Assembly: GCF_037126465.1 (NCBI RefSeq)
Contig: NW_026999295.1
Span: 3,410,001 to 3,474,000, forward strand
Length of the DNA stretch: 64,000 bases
Origin: Ornithodoros turicata
Lineage: Eukaryota > Arthropoda > Arachnida > Ixodida > Argasidae
Reading direction: 5' to 3'
Shown here one piece after another: positions 22,721-34,228 of the stretch. Below the pieces are notes generated by a model. The model searched no databases, was not told the origin of the DNA, and was given only the letters and a program-made list of their open reading frames with translations. The position numbers and the translations under genes are program-made. Position 1 is the stretch's first letter. Each line of letters opens with the position of its first letter.

Positions 22721-22920
22721 ATTGCGTTCATAGTTCAGTGGGAAGGTTGATGTTTTGTGGATTTCAAGTCCACGCGGAATCCTGTCGTTTTCATGATAAG
22801 TAGCCTAAGTATCACGATGGGAGGTGTAGCGTGCAACTTTATCCGCGATTTTTCTGAGCTTAAAGAACGCCTCAGTGCTACTGCTGAAAACTTGTGGGGA
22901 CTGAATTGGTACTGACTCAC

Positions 22921-23154
22921 CGGCTAGTCAATCCTGGTGCTTGGGTGCTGACGACTTCTCGGCACGTATGCTTCGTTGTGTCCATGCTGCAGCCTCCTGG
23001 AGTGTCGGCCATACGCGGTCCGGAGTTCCAGTACTTGCCGTACGTGTGGGTAGGCGACGGAGCAGCCGAGGTACCAGGGACCGCAGTCTGTGGGCGATCT
23101 GGGCGACTCCTTCGAAACTGGTGTAGAGGCCATCAGCTGCAAGGACTTTGGTTG
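22921..23154. other. Short GC-richer spacer between inverted Penelope pieces
   Basis: Not similar to the Penelope arms on either side. Both strands are open for about 75 codons, but I recognise no protein. Confidence 0.35.
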
Positions 23155-23557
23155 GTTTGCCATCCACGGCATACTGAGTTAGCCATATCTTATAGTCAGG
23201 CATTGCACTACCGCAGAATATGCACTAACGATGCCGAACTAGACAACCAACCCCAACGACTAGAACAAACCTTCGTTGATCGTGTATACCCAGACAAACT
23301 TGTGAAGGACGCTATAGCCAGAGCAAGATCCACAGATCGCCAGCAATTGCTCCAAAGATCTCCTAGAGCCAATGGAAATTCTGCAGTAAATCTCACTGTC
23401 ACATTCAATGGCAGCGTTCCTAACATTAGCCGGATACTGAACCGTCACTACACAATTCTTTCACAATCTGATCGGATGAAGGAAATATTCTCACAGCACC
23501 GCGCGTAGGTTATCGCCCGTATGCGGATCATCCAAGACAGACTAGTAAATGCCAAAA
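23155..23557 (+). pseudogene. Inverted Penelope fragment (linker region)
   Basis: Plus-strand CHPRHTELAISYSQALHYRR through ICTNDAELDNQPQRLEQTF to ILNRHYTILSQSDRMKEIF matches the minus-strand element at about 20840-20430 with scattered changes and a 3' frameshift. It ends at the TTAA that opens copy B, so copy B inserted next to or into this fragment. Confidence 0.9.
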
Positions 23558-24146
23558 TTAAAGAGACCGAAAAGTGAAAAACAACCCCCATATTTTGGTC
23601 CATCATCCTGCACATTATCATTGTTTGATAACACAGAGAAAGCATTACCTCACAATTCAGTTTATGGCGCATTATGATCTTTAAACTCCATTAAACTCCC
23701 AATCATCATCATCATCATCACCTCACAATTTTGAATATTTTTTACGTATAAATATTTTGAAGGTTGACGGAACGTGGACGGTACTGCCAACGAACGGCAA
23801 AAAAGAGTAACTTGGGTTTCAGGTCCAGGGCGTCCGGGATTGGTCAACCTGTACCACGTGACAATTAGTTTGTAGGGAATAAAGTTGACACACATTATTG
23901 TTATAGCTAAACGTCATTTTAAAAATGACGTTCACTTCCAGGCATTTGAAGAACATAGTTTCTATGCTAATAAAACATTCAGCTACTTCGCCGGCACGAC
24001 CCGCCGTGCCGTTTGCACGGCCGTCTGTGTTATTGCGCTTATTGTCTATGCCGTGGGTGGTCATACTGGCCGCGCGAAGCAGAAAGTGAAACACTGTGAA
24101 AGTAATCAAATCACTTGTCTGTCACTATTGTGTCACGTATTTACGT

Positions 24147-24422
24147 ATGCCTGGTGTACGTTGTGGCGTTCGGGGGGATTCATCATCGACGACGGGCGTT
24201 TTCTACCACAAGATTCCACAGGACAATGCGCGAAAACGAAATTGGTTCGAAGCACTCGGCTATGAGATACAGCAGTCGTGTTGTGTGTGCTCAGCCCATA
24301 TTGCTGCCGATGACTAAGAAGATGCCGTAGTAGGCGAAGTGCGAAAACGTCTGAAGCAAACTGCCGTTCTGTCACCTGTTATTCTGCTTCGCATTGGTGA
24401 CGTGATCAACACAACGTCTCAG
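24147..24422 (+). pseudogene. THAP-domain exon, one stop codon
   Basis: Starts MPGVRCGVRG, then GVFYHKIPQDNARKRNWFEA and CCVCSAHIAADD, a C2CH THAP zinc finger (about residues 1-60), then EDAVVGEVRKRLKQTAV and ends TTSQ before a GTATGT donor at 24423. The codon at 24315-24317 is TAA where copy A has a tyrosine codon, so the exon is broken by one change. The second cysteine of the zinc site is not obvious (CGVRG). THAP domains bind the ends of the transposon and regulate it. Confidence 0.7.
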
Positions 24423-24534
24423 GTATGTACAGGTGTCACACATGTATAAATTATAATATAGCGATGACGAATACCATTTAACTTGTGTTATCCTACCTAC
24501 TGAACATTGTGAACATGAACAAATTTAATTTTAG

Positions 24535-25383
24535 GGACATTCCGGTGTTGAAGTGGCGCCAGACTGTTTCGTAGTATGTAGAGATCTCATCATTTGGTCA
24601 TCTTTTGAAAATTTCTGTTTTGAAATAGTTTTAAAACTGTTTCAGGTCGACTGCAATGATTTCATGGACTTGTGTGTGGAAGTCACCGTATCAGATGACA
24701 CTACTGATGCTGCCAGCACATTGTCCACGTCGACGGACACTGTTTGTGAAGTACGCAGTAAAAAAGACTATTGTCCAGATCTGGACTGCAAGAATTCAGA
24801 ACCAAATATACTCAGTAAACTTGAACTTTCCTACTTTGCAGGAAACAACTGTAGTCGAGTTCGACAATGCATACTGCAGCACTGTCTCTCCACTATGAAG
24901 TCTGTATGTAAGAAATGTATACAAGATAAGTGCTCAATGTGATTCCTTATTACTCTTTTTGTTTGTGAGTGTTTGTGTGTGATCCAGGCACTCAAGTTAA
25001 CATGACAGAAATAGCTGGAAGCTGGTGTGCTAAAAATGAGTATCCGGATTTGCCAGGAGTGACAGCATTCCTACCTGTGGCTTCGTCTCCCCCTCGTGCT
25101 CCTACCAGTTACAGCTGTGTGATTGCTCAAGAGGTAGAATAGGGGTGAGTCTGTATCCAATTGATAATATTTTTGCAATCCTTACACGGACACAAAGACA
25201 CCTGAAAGGACATCACGTGGGCCAATAATTGCATCGACCCCCACTCCGCTGATTCTGCCAAGTCCACAGGTGGAACCACTACCTTTGTTACGTGTTGCAT
25301 ACTTTGTAACATTTTTGGAGTCTTTGGACGGGTGCAGAACATCAGTATGACATCAACAGTGGGAGAAGAAACTGATGAGAGCC
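24535..25383 (+). pseudogene. Cysteine-rich exon region of copy B transposase
   Basis: After a TTTTAG acceptor the frame reads GHSGVEVAPDCFVV. It then diverges from copy A through a block with many cysteines (CPDLDCKNSE, CSRVRQCILQHC, CKKCIQDKC; to 24942). Homology with copy A resumes at DPGTQVNMTEIAGS (24970) and TFVTCCILCNIFGVFGRVQN (about 25275), ending GEETDES at 25383. Frames change between pieces. The B-specific cysteine block follows a TTTCAG acceptor (24645), so it may be a separate exon. I cannot name the domain. Confidence 0.45.
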
Positions 25384-27199
25384 AAATTCCAGGCCAAATC
25401 ACCCAAAGGTCGTGCTCGACCCCCTCAGTTTTGCTTCCAAAAATTATCATGGACTCCTTTTTGCAAATAAAGATATTTTCCCGAGTTTTACTGGACAATG
25501 TTGAACCGTTGTCGATTTAGGCGGGGTCAAAGTTCGTCAGAATGGCGAAAACCATGTTACGAAAAAAAAAAGTTACCTACTGAGTAGGGTGTTGCGTCTA
25601 GGTGGACTTTAGTGACATAGAATGAAAGAGGGTGACCCTAACATTCTGACAATATCAGGTTCTTCCCTCGTGTTTCATTTTCGGCCAGCGAAACAGGGCT
25701 GCTTTTGGGCGCTATTTCGTACAACTTTGCGCCTTGCTAAGGCACTTTTCGCACAAGAGACAAATAAATTCAGCGTGTTCTGTACCTTCCATACTTCAAA
25801 ATCACATATTTTGAAGGCCGACCACACAATACTTTTTGCCCAATTTAATCTCAAATGCCGTAGTTTTGGTAAAGTTTGCCGCTTTCAACGGCATTTTTGA
25901 AAGTGAAGCGATCGGCCGAGAACAATCCAAATAGATGGAGATGACAGATCAATATCTATACTAAAGCATATAAGAAAATTGAGAAGGTACTTTTTGATAA
26001 GGGCGAGAAAATATTTTTTATGTCCCATGTGATTACGCGAGGGCCACACGAGACTGCTACCTCTGAGGCGCGCGAACAGATCGCGTGCCTAGGTTTCACA
26101 AGCCGCGACCTGCGGCCGGATATGAGCATGTCCACCTTTTTGCCAGCCCTTTTGTTGATAAACTGTGTAGTTTTTAATGTTATCAGTGCATTGGTAAGTA
26201 TTTTTAGTAGGTGTTTCTCAGAGTCTTTCATTCGCGGCGTTTTAAATGGTAGTCATGAGAAACGACATCGATGATTTCACACTCACAAGGAGCATTATAA
26301 GCAAACCATACTAATCCTTAAAATGCGCGTTTCTTATGATTAATAGCAACGCAGGTCACGTTGTGAGCGGATGGCTTTTGCTGCATTATAGCGTCCAAAA
26401 ACGCGGTCGTACATCCACGTAACTTTTAACACATGGCATTGAAGTCGGCTTAGGAGAGCTCATACGCGGCTCAGCTGATTAGTTTGTGATCGTCTTTCTC
26501 ACATGTGATGCATGCCGCGTAACCAAAAAGGTTGTTATTGCTCCAAGTTTCTTGCTGAAGTCGTTGTGTTGAAGAATGGCCGAAGTAGGAACGTCAACAA
26601 ATGGCACGCGTGCAAAATGAAGGACTGCGGTATGAAAGTGCGTGGCACGCACGGAAACTCCAGTCGGAGCAGCGTTCAAGACCCAAATTTTCGCCGTACA
26701 GAGGAAACTGTAGTGGTCACTACTTTTCATTTCATTTCATTTTAATTTTAATGCCTTAAAAGGCCCTAAGGCATTACAGAAGGGGGGAAACAATATCTAC
26801 AAACACTATGTACCTCAAAATAGGTACAACTCAATGCACAACCTTGCGAAAGCACTTACATTGATTGGCAATAGAAAATCAGGTGGCAAAGAGTTCCAGT
26901 CGCGCAAAGATAATATCAAAGGAGAATTTCTATAATACTCACTACGGCAGACGGGAAGAGCTAACCTCTAACGGTGGTGAATGCGGTCAGAGAAGAAGGG
27001 GGAAGGGGTGACAAAGGAAGACGAGGCATTATAAAGCTTATACATTGTTATTAGTCTGTGGACCTTGCGCCTATTTTCTAAAAGTGGAATTTCTTTGTCT
27101 CTCTTAAACTGTGTCATGCTGGTTTCCCTGTCATAAAGGTTAAAAATAAAACGAGTGGCTTTCGTTTGGACAGACTAGTTTTTGAATTAGGTACTTTTG

Positions 27200-29541
27200 C
27201 TACGGGTTCCAAATGATAGACGCGTACTCCAGTTGGAGCCGGATCGATGAATAATACGCGATTAGCTTGACATCAGGTGAAGCGAGACAAAGTGTGCGAC
27301 GCAAGAGACCCAGTGTCCTTAGTGAGTTCCTACAAACGTTTTCGATATGTGCCCTCGAAGAAAGGTCACAGGGAATCAGAACTCCAAGATACCTAAACAT
27401 GGTCACTTTGTCAAGAATTTCGTCATTAAGAGTATAATCGCTGGGTATGTTAATATTTCGTCTGGAAAAAGTCATACATTTTGTCTTCGAGACATTAATT
27501 TCCATTAATAACCATTGGCTGCACCATTCAGAAAGGGAGACCAAATCGTTCTGTAAGGCAACGCAGTCCTCTACACCACTGATTTCTCTGTACACAACAA
27601 CATCATCAGCATAAAGGCGTAGAGAACAATCTACACGTAAGTGAAGATCATTTGTGTCGATAAGGAAGAGAAGGGGACCGATCACAGACCCTTGAGGCAC
27701 GCCTGACACTACCTGTGAATAAGAAGACAGTGCACTACCCCACCTAACACACTGTGTTCTCGCAGACAAGAACGCACGTATCCAGTTTACTATGCTATTT
27801 TTAATGCGTAATGATTGGAGCTTACAAAGAAGGCGCTTGTGCGGCACTTTGTCGAAGGCTTTCCGAAAGTCGATAAAAACTGCATCGACTTGCCTACCAG
27901 AATTCATGCTTTCATAGACGTCAGAAACAAATTCAAAAGGTTGCGTCTCACATGAATACTTTTTTCGGAAACCATGTTGGTTCTTGAAAAGCATGTTGTT
28001 ATTATCCAAAAAGTTCATAATATGGGAATATATAATATGTTCCATAACCTTACAACAGGTACAAGTTAAGGATATCGGCCTGAAGTTAGAAGGAGCGTGA
28101 GGTTTTTGGATTTTAGGAATTGGTGTAACTATTGCATGCTTCCAATCGGAAGGCAACTGGGAGCAGTTCAAAGACTGTTGAAAAATTATCTGTAGGACTT
28201 TACATGAGTACTCTTTTGTTATCAGCAGAAGCTTCGCAGAAATAAGGTCACAACCTGGGGACGACGATAAAGACAAAGATCCAATAATTTTGAGGATCCC
28301 CTCACAAGTGATAGAAGTTCGTTGCATTCATATTGAACGTTTAGGTTAGGAACATCACAAGCTTGCACCGAGGGATCAGTGTCAGCTTCATCAGAAAATA
28401 CTGAAGAAAAATAATTATTAAGAGCGTTAGAACACTCGTCGTCTGACATAGCATCGCCATTTACACGGAGAAGGTTCTTATTCGTGGCAGCCCCGAACTG
28501 GCCGCCAATGACCCTCCAAAACCTCTTAGGATTTGTTTTTAAGATCGTAGATAGATAATCACCGGAAAACTTCTGTTTGGCATCCACAAGCGTCTTCTTA
28601 TATTCCGACGCGATAACAAAGTAAATTTCCCAAAGCTGTGGGCTGTTGTTAGTATGTGCTCGGCGATACAACCTTTTTTTTTTTCTCCTTAAAGGGCGCT
28701 GTAGGTCGCAAGTATACCAAGGGCTGTTCTCACGACTTTTAATTTGGATTCCCGGAATATACGTGTTCATACAGTACAAAACGACATTCTTAAATTGAAG
28801 CCAGTTATAGTTCACCGGACGGTTATACCAGTTGGCGAGAAAACTGGACATGAAGTTCTGCATGTACGACCGAATAGCAGCAACATCCGCGTTTTTGTAA
28901 TCAAAAATGTATTTTTTTAGTACCCTCTTTTGTTCAAAGTACAGGTTCAGTGTAACAGAGACTGCTCTGTGATCGCTAATCTCGTCTAAATATTGGACGT
29001 CTGTCACGTGGTCAGGTTGGTTCGAGAAAAACAAGTCCAAGGTGGAGTCGCCACGTGTAGGGGAAGTCACGAACTGCTTTAATGAGGATTCCTCACAGAC
29101 GTCAAGGAATTCAGTACATTCAACCCTGTTGCGGCATTCGGGTGATACCTCGACCGACTTCCAGTTGATACTAGGAAAATTAAAATCTCCTGCCAGCAGC
29201 AGCATTTTGCTCGGATGTTTTCTAGACACTTCGGAAATGCATGTGTGCAACTTAACGTTAAAGTCGGAGCAAGCGTCGGGTGGACGATAACAGACTCCTA
29301 CAATGAAACTGAACACGTCAGTATCAATTTTGACAAACAAAGCTTCAATGTCAGTCTGAACAGGAATCAGCGTTGATCTTAGCATGCTACGAACAGCAAT
29401 CATTACTCCGCCGCCACGTTTATGTGTTCTGTCTTTTCTGTAAACATCAAATAATTGATTTATCGCTAAGTGATTATCATTTATTTCATCTGAGAGCCAT
29501 GTTTCGGTGCCAAGCAGTAGATCACTTTTACACATGGCCAT
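27200..29541 (-). pseudogene. LINE ORF2: APE endonuclease and reverse transcriptase
   Basis: Endonuclease motifs: LLLGTETWLSDE, CYRPPDACSDF, LLAGDFNFPSINW, STLDLFFSN and SDHRAVSVTL (29541-28900). RT motifs: FRPISLTCTCCKVMEHIIYS, motif A DAVFIDFRKAFDKVPHKR (about 27885), motif B SGVPQGSVIGPLLFLI (about 27700) and YADD (about 27608). The two halves are in different frames, crossing near 28300. The endonuclease start (LLIVNFRS, about 29585) is in yet another frame. The RT half ends at 27200 with LQLEYASIIWNP, the usual end of this family's conserved C-terminus. Confidence 0.92.
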
Positions 29542-29663
29542 AACATCAAGAACGGTATCTTCACCAGATAACTACGAAAGTTTACAATCAACAAAGAAAG
29601 AGCGCGACAAGAACGGGGCGCCGAAACCCGTAGTCAAGTGTCCGTGTTGTTTACAGATTGCAC

Positions 29664-30992
29664 TCATCTAGCAGGCTGTAGTAACGTGCTCTGTAGTTCA
29701 ACAACTCTAAGCAAGTTTTCATCGAAGATATAGGTTCTGTCTTCAACCCTGAGTTTATCGTATGAGAGCTGAACACGTTTTCCAGCCACACGGTACTGCT
29801 TAGCATATTCCCATAGGTGCTTACGACAATTTCTAACACGTGCAGAGAAGTCCTCATGTATGCAAACCTTGGGGTCGTCGAAGTTTTTCAGTTTGTTTGC
29901 ATTTCTCATGATGAGATCCCGTTGTTTGAAATGAGTAAATTTTGCAATTACAGGACGGTGGTGTAGGGGATCTCGCTTACGACACAATCTGTGCACTCTT
30001 TCAACGTCACCAAGTGGAATATCTAAGTGCTTACTGACAAAGTTCGACAAAATATTTTCAGTATCAGACCAGGATTCGTTTGGCAATTCAGGTATACCTC
30101 TGAAAATCAAATTGTTTCTTCTCATGCGATTTTCAAGGTCATCGACAGCGTCGACATATCTTTTCAACTCCGTTTTCAGGTTTGGAATATCGGAGTTCAG
30201 ACTGTTGACTTGTACTTTCAAACATTCAAGATCGCTCTGTAGTTCGGTTACTTTCTTCATAGCGGATTCTATATGGGCAACCCTATCTGAGATATCCGAT
30301 ACACCTTTGGCTGTATCCCGCAGCCGAGCGGAGTTATCACGTTGGTTTTTCGTGACAGTCGACGCAAGAGAGTCGATAGCCGATTGCAATCTATCTACAC
30401 GATCACAGTCGTCGGGACCAGGGTTCAGTTCAACATCCCCACTGAAAATTAAGAATAAGATGGCTAGCCAGCACACACCATGCGTACCATTACCAACACT
30501 TGCAAAAACTGTGCTTGACCACAACAAAGCCTGTGAGCCAGAAACGCCGCACAATAGAAACTGGCAATAAGCAAGCCCTAACACATAAATGACATGAAGA
30601 TATGCAGCAGTGGTGTATCGGCGCAATAACTTTCGATTTGAACAATCAATATTTGGTCGGAGTGGAGTAGGCAAATATAACAACCAACGATATGTAGAAG
30701 AAGGCAATGGCAGGTAACTGACTTGTGTTACAAGAAAGGAGTTTGTCAGCATATCGGTACGTGTGCCTACTCCAACTCCCGAGGAAGCATCGTGTACGCT
30801 TGGCTTAAATGCACAGATCCAGTCACGTGGCTCGCAATATTCAGTCGCACGGAACCAGTCAGGCGGCGAGACGATGTTGCTATCACAGGGATTACTTTCC
30901 GCCCGCAAGCCAGATGAAACACATTCAGGATGAAATAAGCTGGCACTTGATAGCAGCAAGACCTGTGTTACAAGAAAGGAGTTTGTCAGCAT
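29664..30992 (-). CDS. LINE ORF1 with internal 2A-like motif
   Basis: 442 codons, open throughout. Residues 1-91 overlap the two 5' monomers, which is why MLTNSFLVTQV occurs twice (residues 1 and 81), so the true start may be the second Met or later. A hydrophobic stretch, CWLAILFLIFS (residues 174-184), is followed immediately by GDVELNPGP (185-193; 30440-30414), the consensus of 2A ribosome-skipping peptides (DxExNPGP). After it come a heptad-rich coiled coil (about 215-290) and an RRM-like region (NNLIFRGIPEL, about 302) with a basic C-terminus, typical of ORF1 nucleic-acid chaperones. The protein would be released from its hydrophobic leader during translation. Confidence 0.85.
   Translation of the reverse strand: MLTNSFLVTQVLLLSSASLFHPECVSSGLRAESNPCDSNIVSPPDWFRATEYCEPRDWICAFKPSVHDASSGVGVGTRTDMLTNSFLVTQVSYLPLPSSTYRWLLYLPTPLRPNIDCSNRKLLRRYTTAAYLHVIYVLGLAYCQFLLCGVSGSQALLWSSTVFASVGNGTHGVCWLAILFLIFSGDVELNPGPDDCDRVDRLQSAIDSLASTVTKNQRDNSARLRDTAKGVSDISDRVAHIESAMKKVTELQSDLECLKVQVNSLNSDIPNLKTELKRYVDAVDDLENRMRRNNLIFRGIPELPNESWSDTENILSNFVSKHLDIPLGDVERVHRLCRKRDPLHHRPVIAKFTHFKQRDLIMRNANKLKNFDDPKVCIHEDFSARVRNCRKHLWEYAKQYRVAGKRVQLSYDKLRVEDRTYIFDENLLRVVELQSTLLQPAR
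30414..30440 (-). other. 2A-like StopGo motif
   Basis: Encodes GDVELNPGP; separation is expected between the last G and P. All consensus positions D-V-E-x-N-P-G-P are present. Confidence 0.88.
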
Positions 30993-31020
30993 ATCGGTAC
31001 GTGTGCCTACTCCAACTCCC
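30719..31020 (-). promoter_or_regulatory. LINE 5' tandem monomers (240 bp period)
   Basis: A stretch of about 60 bp (CTTGTGTTACAAGAAAGGAG onward to CCAACTCCC) occurs at 30721-30780 and again at 30961-31020. The period is 240 bp and about 1.25 units are present. Tandem 5' monomers act as promoters in some LINEs; that role here is inference. Confidence 0.7.
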
Positions 31021-32218
31021 CTAATGAGATAATGATTCTAATTCTAATAATTCTAATGAGATACCCTACCGATTGTCGCCTTTGCTTTTTAAGGTTTCAA
31101 AAGAAAATATGAAATAACAATGAAACCGTTGTACATTCATTTATGTGGGTATTTGTTGCTCTTACTTCGAACTGTTACAATCGCGAAAATAAAATATGTA
31201 GATTGTCTGAATTACAAATAAACTGTTTTTATCATTCCAGCCTGCTTGGGTGATCTTCAGCAGCCAGCTGTTCAGTGTGGATAGATTAGCAAGCGTCACA
31301 TGAACGTCTCGGGCTAGTACGCGATAGTAGCGTAGATGTGACTTAGCTGAATATAATGTCTGTTCTGGTCCTCCATAAGGGATACGAAAACTTCACCACA
31401 CGGAAAAATGTTATCCGAACCAAGCCTCGCGACCCACCCGTGCGCCATTCAGCGAAACTATGTGAAGAGTGGGCGGGATATAAAAAAAAATATTTTCTCG
31501 CCCTTATCAAAAAGTACCTTCTCAATTTTTTATATGCTTTAGTATATATGTTGATCTGTCATCTCTATCTATTTGTATTGTTCTCGGCCGACCGCTTCAT
31601 TTTCAAAAATGGCTTCGAAAGTTGCCAACTTTACCAAAAGTACGGCATTTGGGATTAAATGGGGCAAGAAGTATTGTGTGGTCGGCCTTCAAAACATGTG
31701 ATTTTGAAGTATGGAAGGTACAGAACACACTGAATTTATTTGTCCCTTCCAGCTTGTGCGAAAAGTGCCCTTAGCAAGACGTAAAGTTGTAAGAAATAGC
31801 GCCAAAAAGCAGCCCTGTTTCGCTAGCCAAAAATGAAACACGAGGGAAGAACTTTATATCGCCAAAATGTTAGGGCCACGCTCTTTCATTCTGTGTCACT
31901 AAAGTCCACCTAGACTCAAAACCCTGCTAAGTAGGTAATTTTTTTCGTAGCATGGTTTTCGCGAGTCTGACGAACTTTGACCCCGCCTAGATCGACGACG
32001 GTTCAACATTGTCCAGTAAAACTCTGGAAGATATGTTTATTTGCAATAAGAAGTCTATGATAATTTTTGGAAGCAAAACTGAGGGGGGTGGAGCACGACC
32101 TTTGGGTGATTTGGCCTGGAATGACCCAGCTACTACCCATCAGAGGATAGCTTCCTTGAAGGGTACAGGAACACGTTCTGTTGAAGCAAACTTATGACTA
32201 GGGATGGCCAAGTAATTT

Positions 32219-34228
32219 TCTAGAGACACCACTACACCTGAATGTCCAGTGGAACAGCGAAAATTCATTGTCTTTGATGCCCCACTACTGGAATTGTTCA
32301 AAGCATGTCGCAGTTGCAGTGGGTCATGCAAGGTTACCACATCAGTACGGGGCACGCTTCTCACTGTTGTGTCCGAATGTGCAAGCGGCCACAAATTCTC
32401 TTGGAACAGTCAGCCACAATTGAACAGGATGGCTGCAGGAAACGTTTTGCTCTCCGGTGCAATACTGTTCAACGGAGCCAGTCCTACCAAGGTGTGCATT
32501 TGCAGGTTTGGGAGCATACGTAATAAAACGTTATCACCTTTTCTAAAGGTCCTTCGACCGCTGAGCTGCATCAGCATACAAATGATTTCAAAGGTTGCAT
32601 ACGACACATATCAGAAAGGTTGCCTACTGCCTGCTGTATCACAGGTACTAGTTCCTAGTCGCTTGCACAATACTTGAAAACCTATCTAAAAAATATTAAT
32701 TATCATCATATGATTGTGATAAGTAGTAACTGACAAGCATCGTTGCTTCAGTGTATAAGGAGGCATTGAGTTTGCTTTCTGCAATAGTGGCTGCTATATT
32801 GCACAAATCTTACAGGTTTGGAATACAGAACACAACAACCTGCTCCTTTCACTTCGAGACAAGCCTGTTGACCTCCTTGGAGATGGCAGATGCGATTCTC
32901 CGGGTCACTGTGCCAAGTACACGACATACATTTTTATGGAAGCGCATTCAAAGAAAATCATCAGCTCCGTTCAAGTACAGGTTGGTGAGGTAAGTGTTTG
33001 GCACATATTACTCGCATAAGGCCTACCAGCTGCCATAGTTTGATTATTTCTTTTTGTTTGTTCTTCTTGCGCTATTCTCCAGATGTTGCATCCAGCACAA
33101 ACATGGAAAAGGTGGGATTTGTGAGATGCCTGGCCGAACTGAAATCAAATGACATCATCGTGGCATCCATTACGACTGATCGACATCCTGCAGTCAGAAA
33201 GCACATGCGTGAAATGGAACCCAGCATAGTGTATGGATTTGGTACCTGGCATGTGGTGAAAGGTGATATTTACTTGCTTATTGTGTAACCTACACCCTAG
33301 GGTGGATTGCACTGCTACTGATACGCTGTACATCATGACCATTTCAGTGCTCTCCCGTTGAATTTATGCCATGAATTTTTATTGTGGGCTTATGTATTTA
33401 AATTTTGTATGCAGGCTTGAAGAAGAAATTGGACACAGCAGCTAAAACCAGTGCAGGTGCTCCTTTAAAACCATGGGTGCAGCATATTTGCAACCATCTC
33501 TACTGTTGCAATTCCACGGCTGAGGGGAATTCAGAACTGCTACTGAGCATGTGGAAAAGTAAGACTTAATCATATACTAACAGATATGTAGCTCTGACAC
33601 TAACGTTACTTCATTAGGCATGACACGCCACATTACAAATGTCCATACTGGTCACGTAACTGGTAATTTGAATTACGAGAAGCACATGTTTCCTTAGTGT
33701 TTTAGTCTAGCATACTTCACATGTACTACACATAATGTATGTACAGGGTACATGGCACGGACAATACATGCTTTGAATGTACAGGTAGCGTAGCTTATGC
33801 AAGGCTACTGAAGGATGTTCAACAACTATCAAGAGTGGGTCAAACATCAGGGCTCGAGTCATACCACTCCGTCATACTGAAGTTCGCTCCTAAGTCCACA
33901 GCATACACACCGAAAGTTATGCGTGCTAGGTGCGTACCCACGCTTTGAAATGGGAAGAAATACAAGGGGTTGACGTAATGCTTGACCTTTTTTCTTTACT
34001 GTATAGGTTGTCAAAAATGTTATTTGTAAGGTATCACATTTACAATGCCTTATCTCTTCTATCGCTCCTTGTAGGACACAAATAGCTGCCCTGCACTTCA
34101 ATGAAAATGCTGACCGGGAGTATGCTTATGGAAAGGATGGACAGCAGATGTTCAGGAGGAAGCTCCTAAAAACAAAGAAAGGGGCTCAAGTAGTTTCTAC
34201 AGTGAAGACAAGGCCACTTACAGTATGA
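32219..34228 (+). CDS. Kolobok-like transposase, multi-exon core
   Basis: Plausible exons: 32219-32491, 32549-32644, 32816-32984, 33083-33262, 33415-33558, 33618-33662, 33785-33929 and 34076-34228, joined by GT...AG introns that keep one frame. Key pieces: DAPLLELFKACRSCSGSCKV, TSQP-like SWNSQPQLNRMAAGN, SGAILFNGASPTK, VDLLGDGRCDSPGHCAKYTT, ASITTDRHPAVRKHM, FGTWHVVKG, MTRHITNVHTGH, TSGLESYHSVILKFAPK and IAALHFNENADRE. These are the hallmarks of a family of metazoan THAP-associated transposases; the D of GDGRCDSPGH, D of TDRH and E of LESYHS are likely the catalytic acidic triad. The first small intron (57 bp) is in frame and may be retained. A further 3' exon (DYVANPLKGAV..., to about 34449) is possible with a one-base discrepancy. 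Upstream exons are separated by the 6.7 kb insertion, so the full gene is probably dead. Confidence 0.8.

Larger units (their letters stand above)
19390..22920 (-). mobile_element. Penelope-like retroelement with hammerhead motifs
   Basis: The minus-strand coding region has the Penelope order: N-terminal region (22720-22364 and 22349-22032), reverse transcriptase (21872-20990) and GIY-YIG endonuclease (20917-20144). Downstream, at 19393-19925, are three copies of a 94 bp segment, two with intact hammerhead ribozyme cores; such ribozymes are known from the LTR-like ends of Penelope elements. The element is disabled by frameshifts (near 21055 and 22360), a stop near 21010 and about 165 bp of foreign-looking sequence at 21880-22045. 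A head-to-head partial copy lies at 23155-23557. Confidence 0.88.
26719..31020 (-). mobile_element. Two-ORF non-LTR retrotransposon (CR1/L2-like LINE)
   Basis: Minus strand: 5' monomer-like repeats (31020-30720), ORF1 (30992-29664), ORF2 with APE endonuclease and RT (29541-27200), a 3' UTR, and a short (ATGAA)n-type tail at about 26745-26719. ORF2 is broken by at least two frameshifts (near 29560 and 28300). Clade is inferred from motif style and the microsatellite tail. Confidence 0.9.
25386..32122. mobile_element. Element with 640 bp terminal inverted repeats, inserted in copy B
   Basis: Arms 25386-26025 and 31475-32122 are reverse complements along their length with scattered differences; outer ends read ATTCCAGGCC / GGCCTGGAAT. 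Copy A lacks the whole segment: its sequence passes directly from GATGAGA to CTACTAGAC, equivalent to 25380 and 32129. Possible diverged target duplication GAGCCA / GACCCA. Unique interior sequence remains at 26026-26718 and 31021-31474, including a 91-codon minus frame (25956-26231) and a plus frame (26512-26745), neither recognised. A LINE fills the middle. Confidence 0.75.

Noticed and set aside
22894..23508. A 204-codon plus-strand protein
   Set aside because: It is a chimera: unrelated spacer, then the inverted Penelope linker, with no coherent domain.
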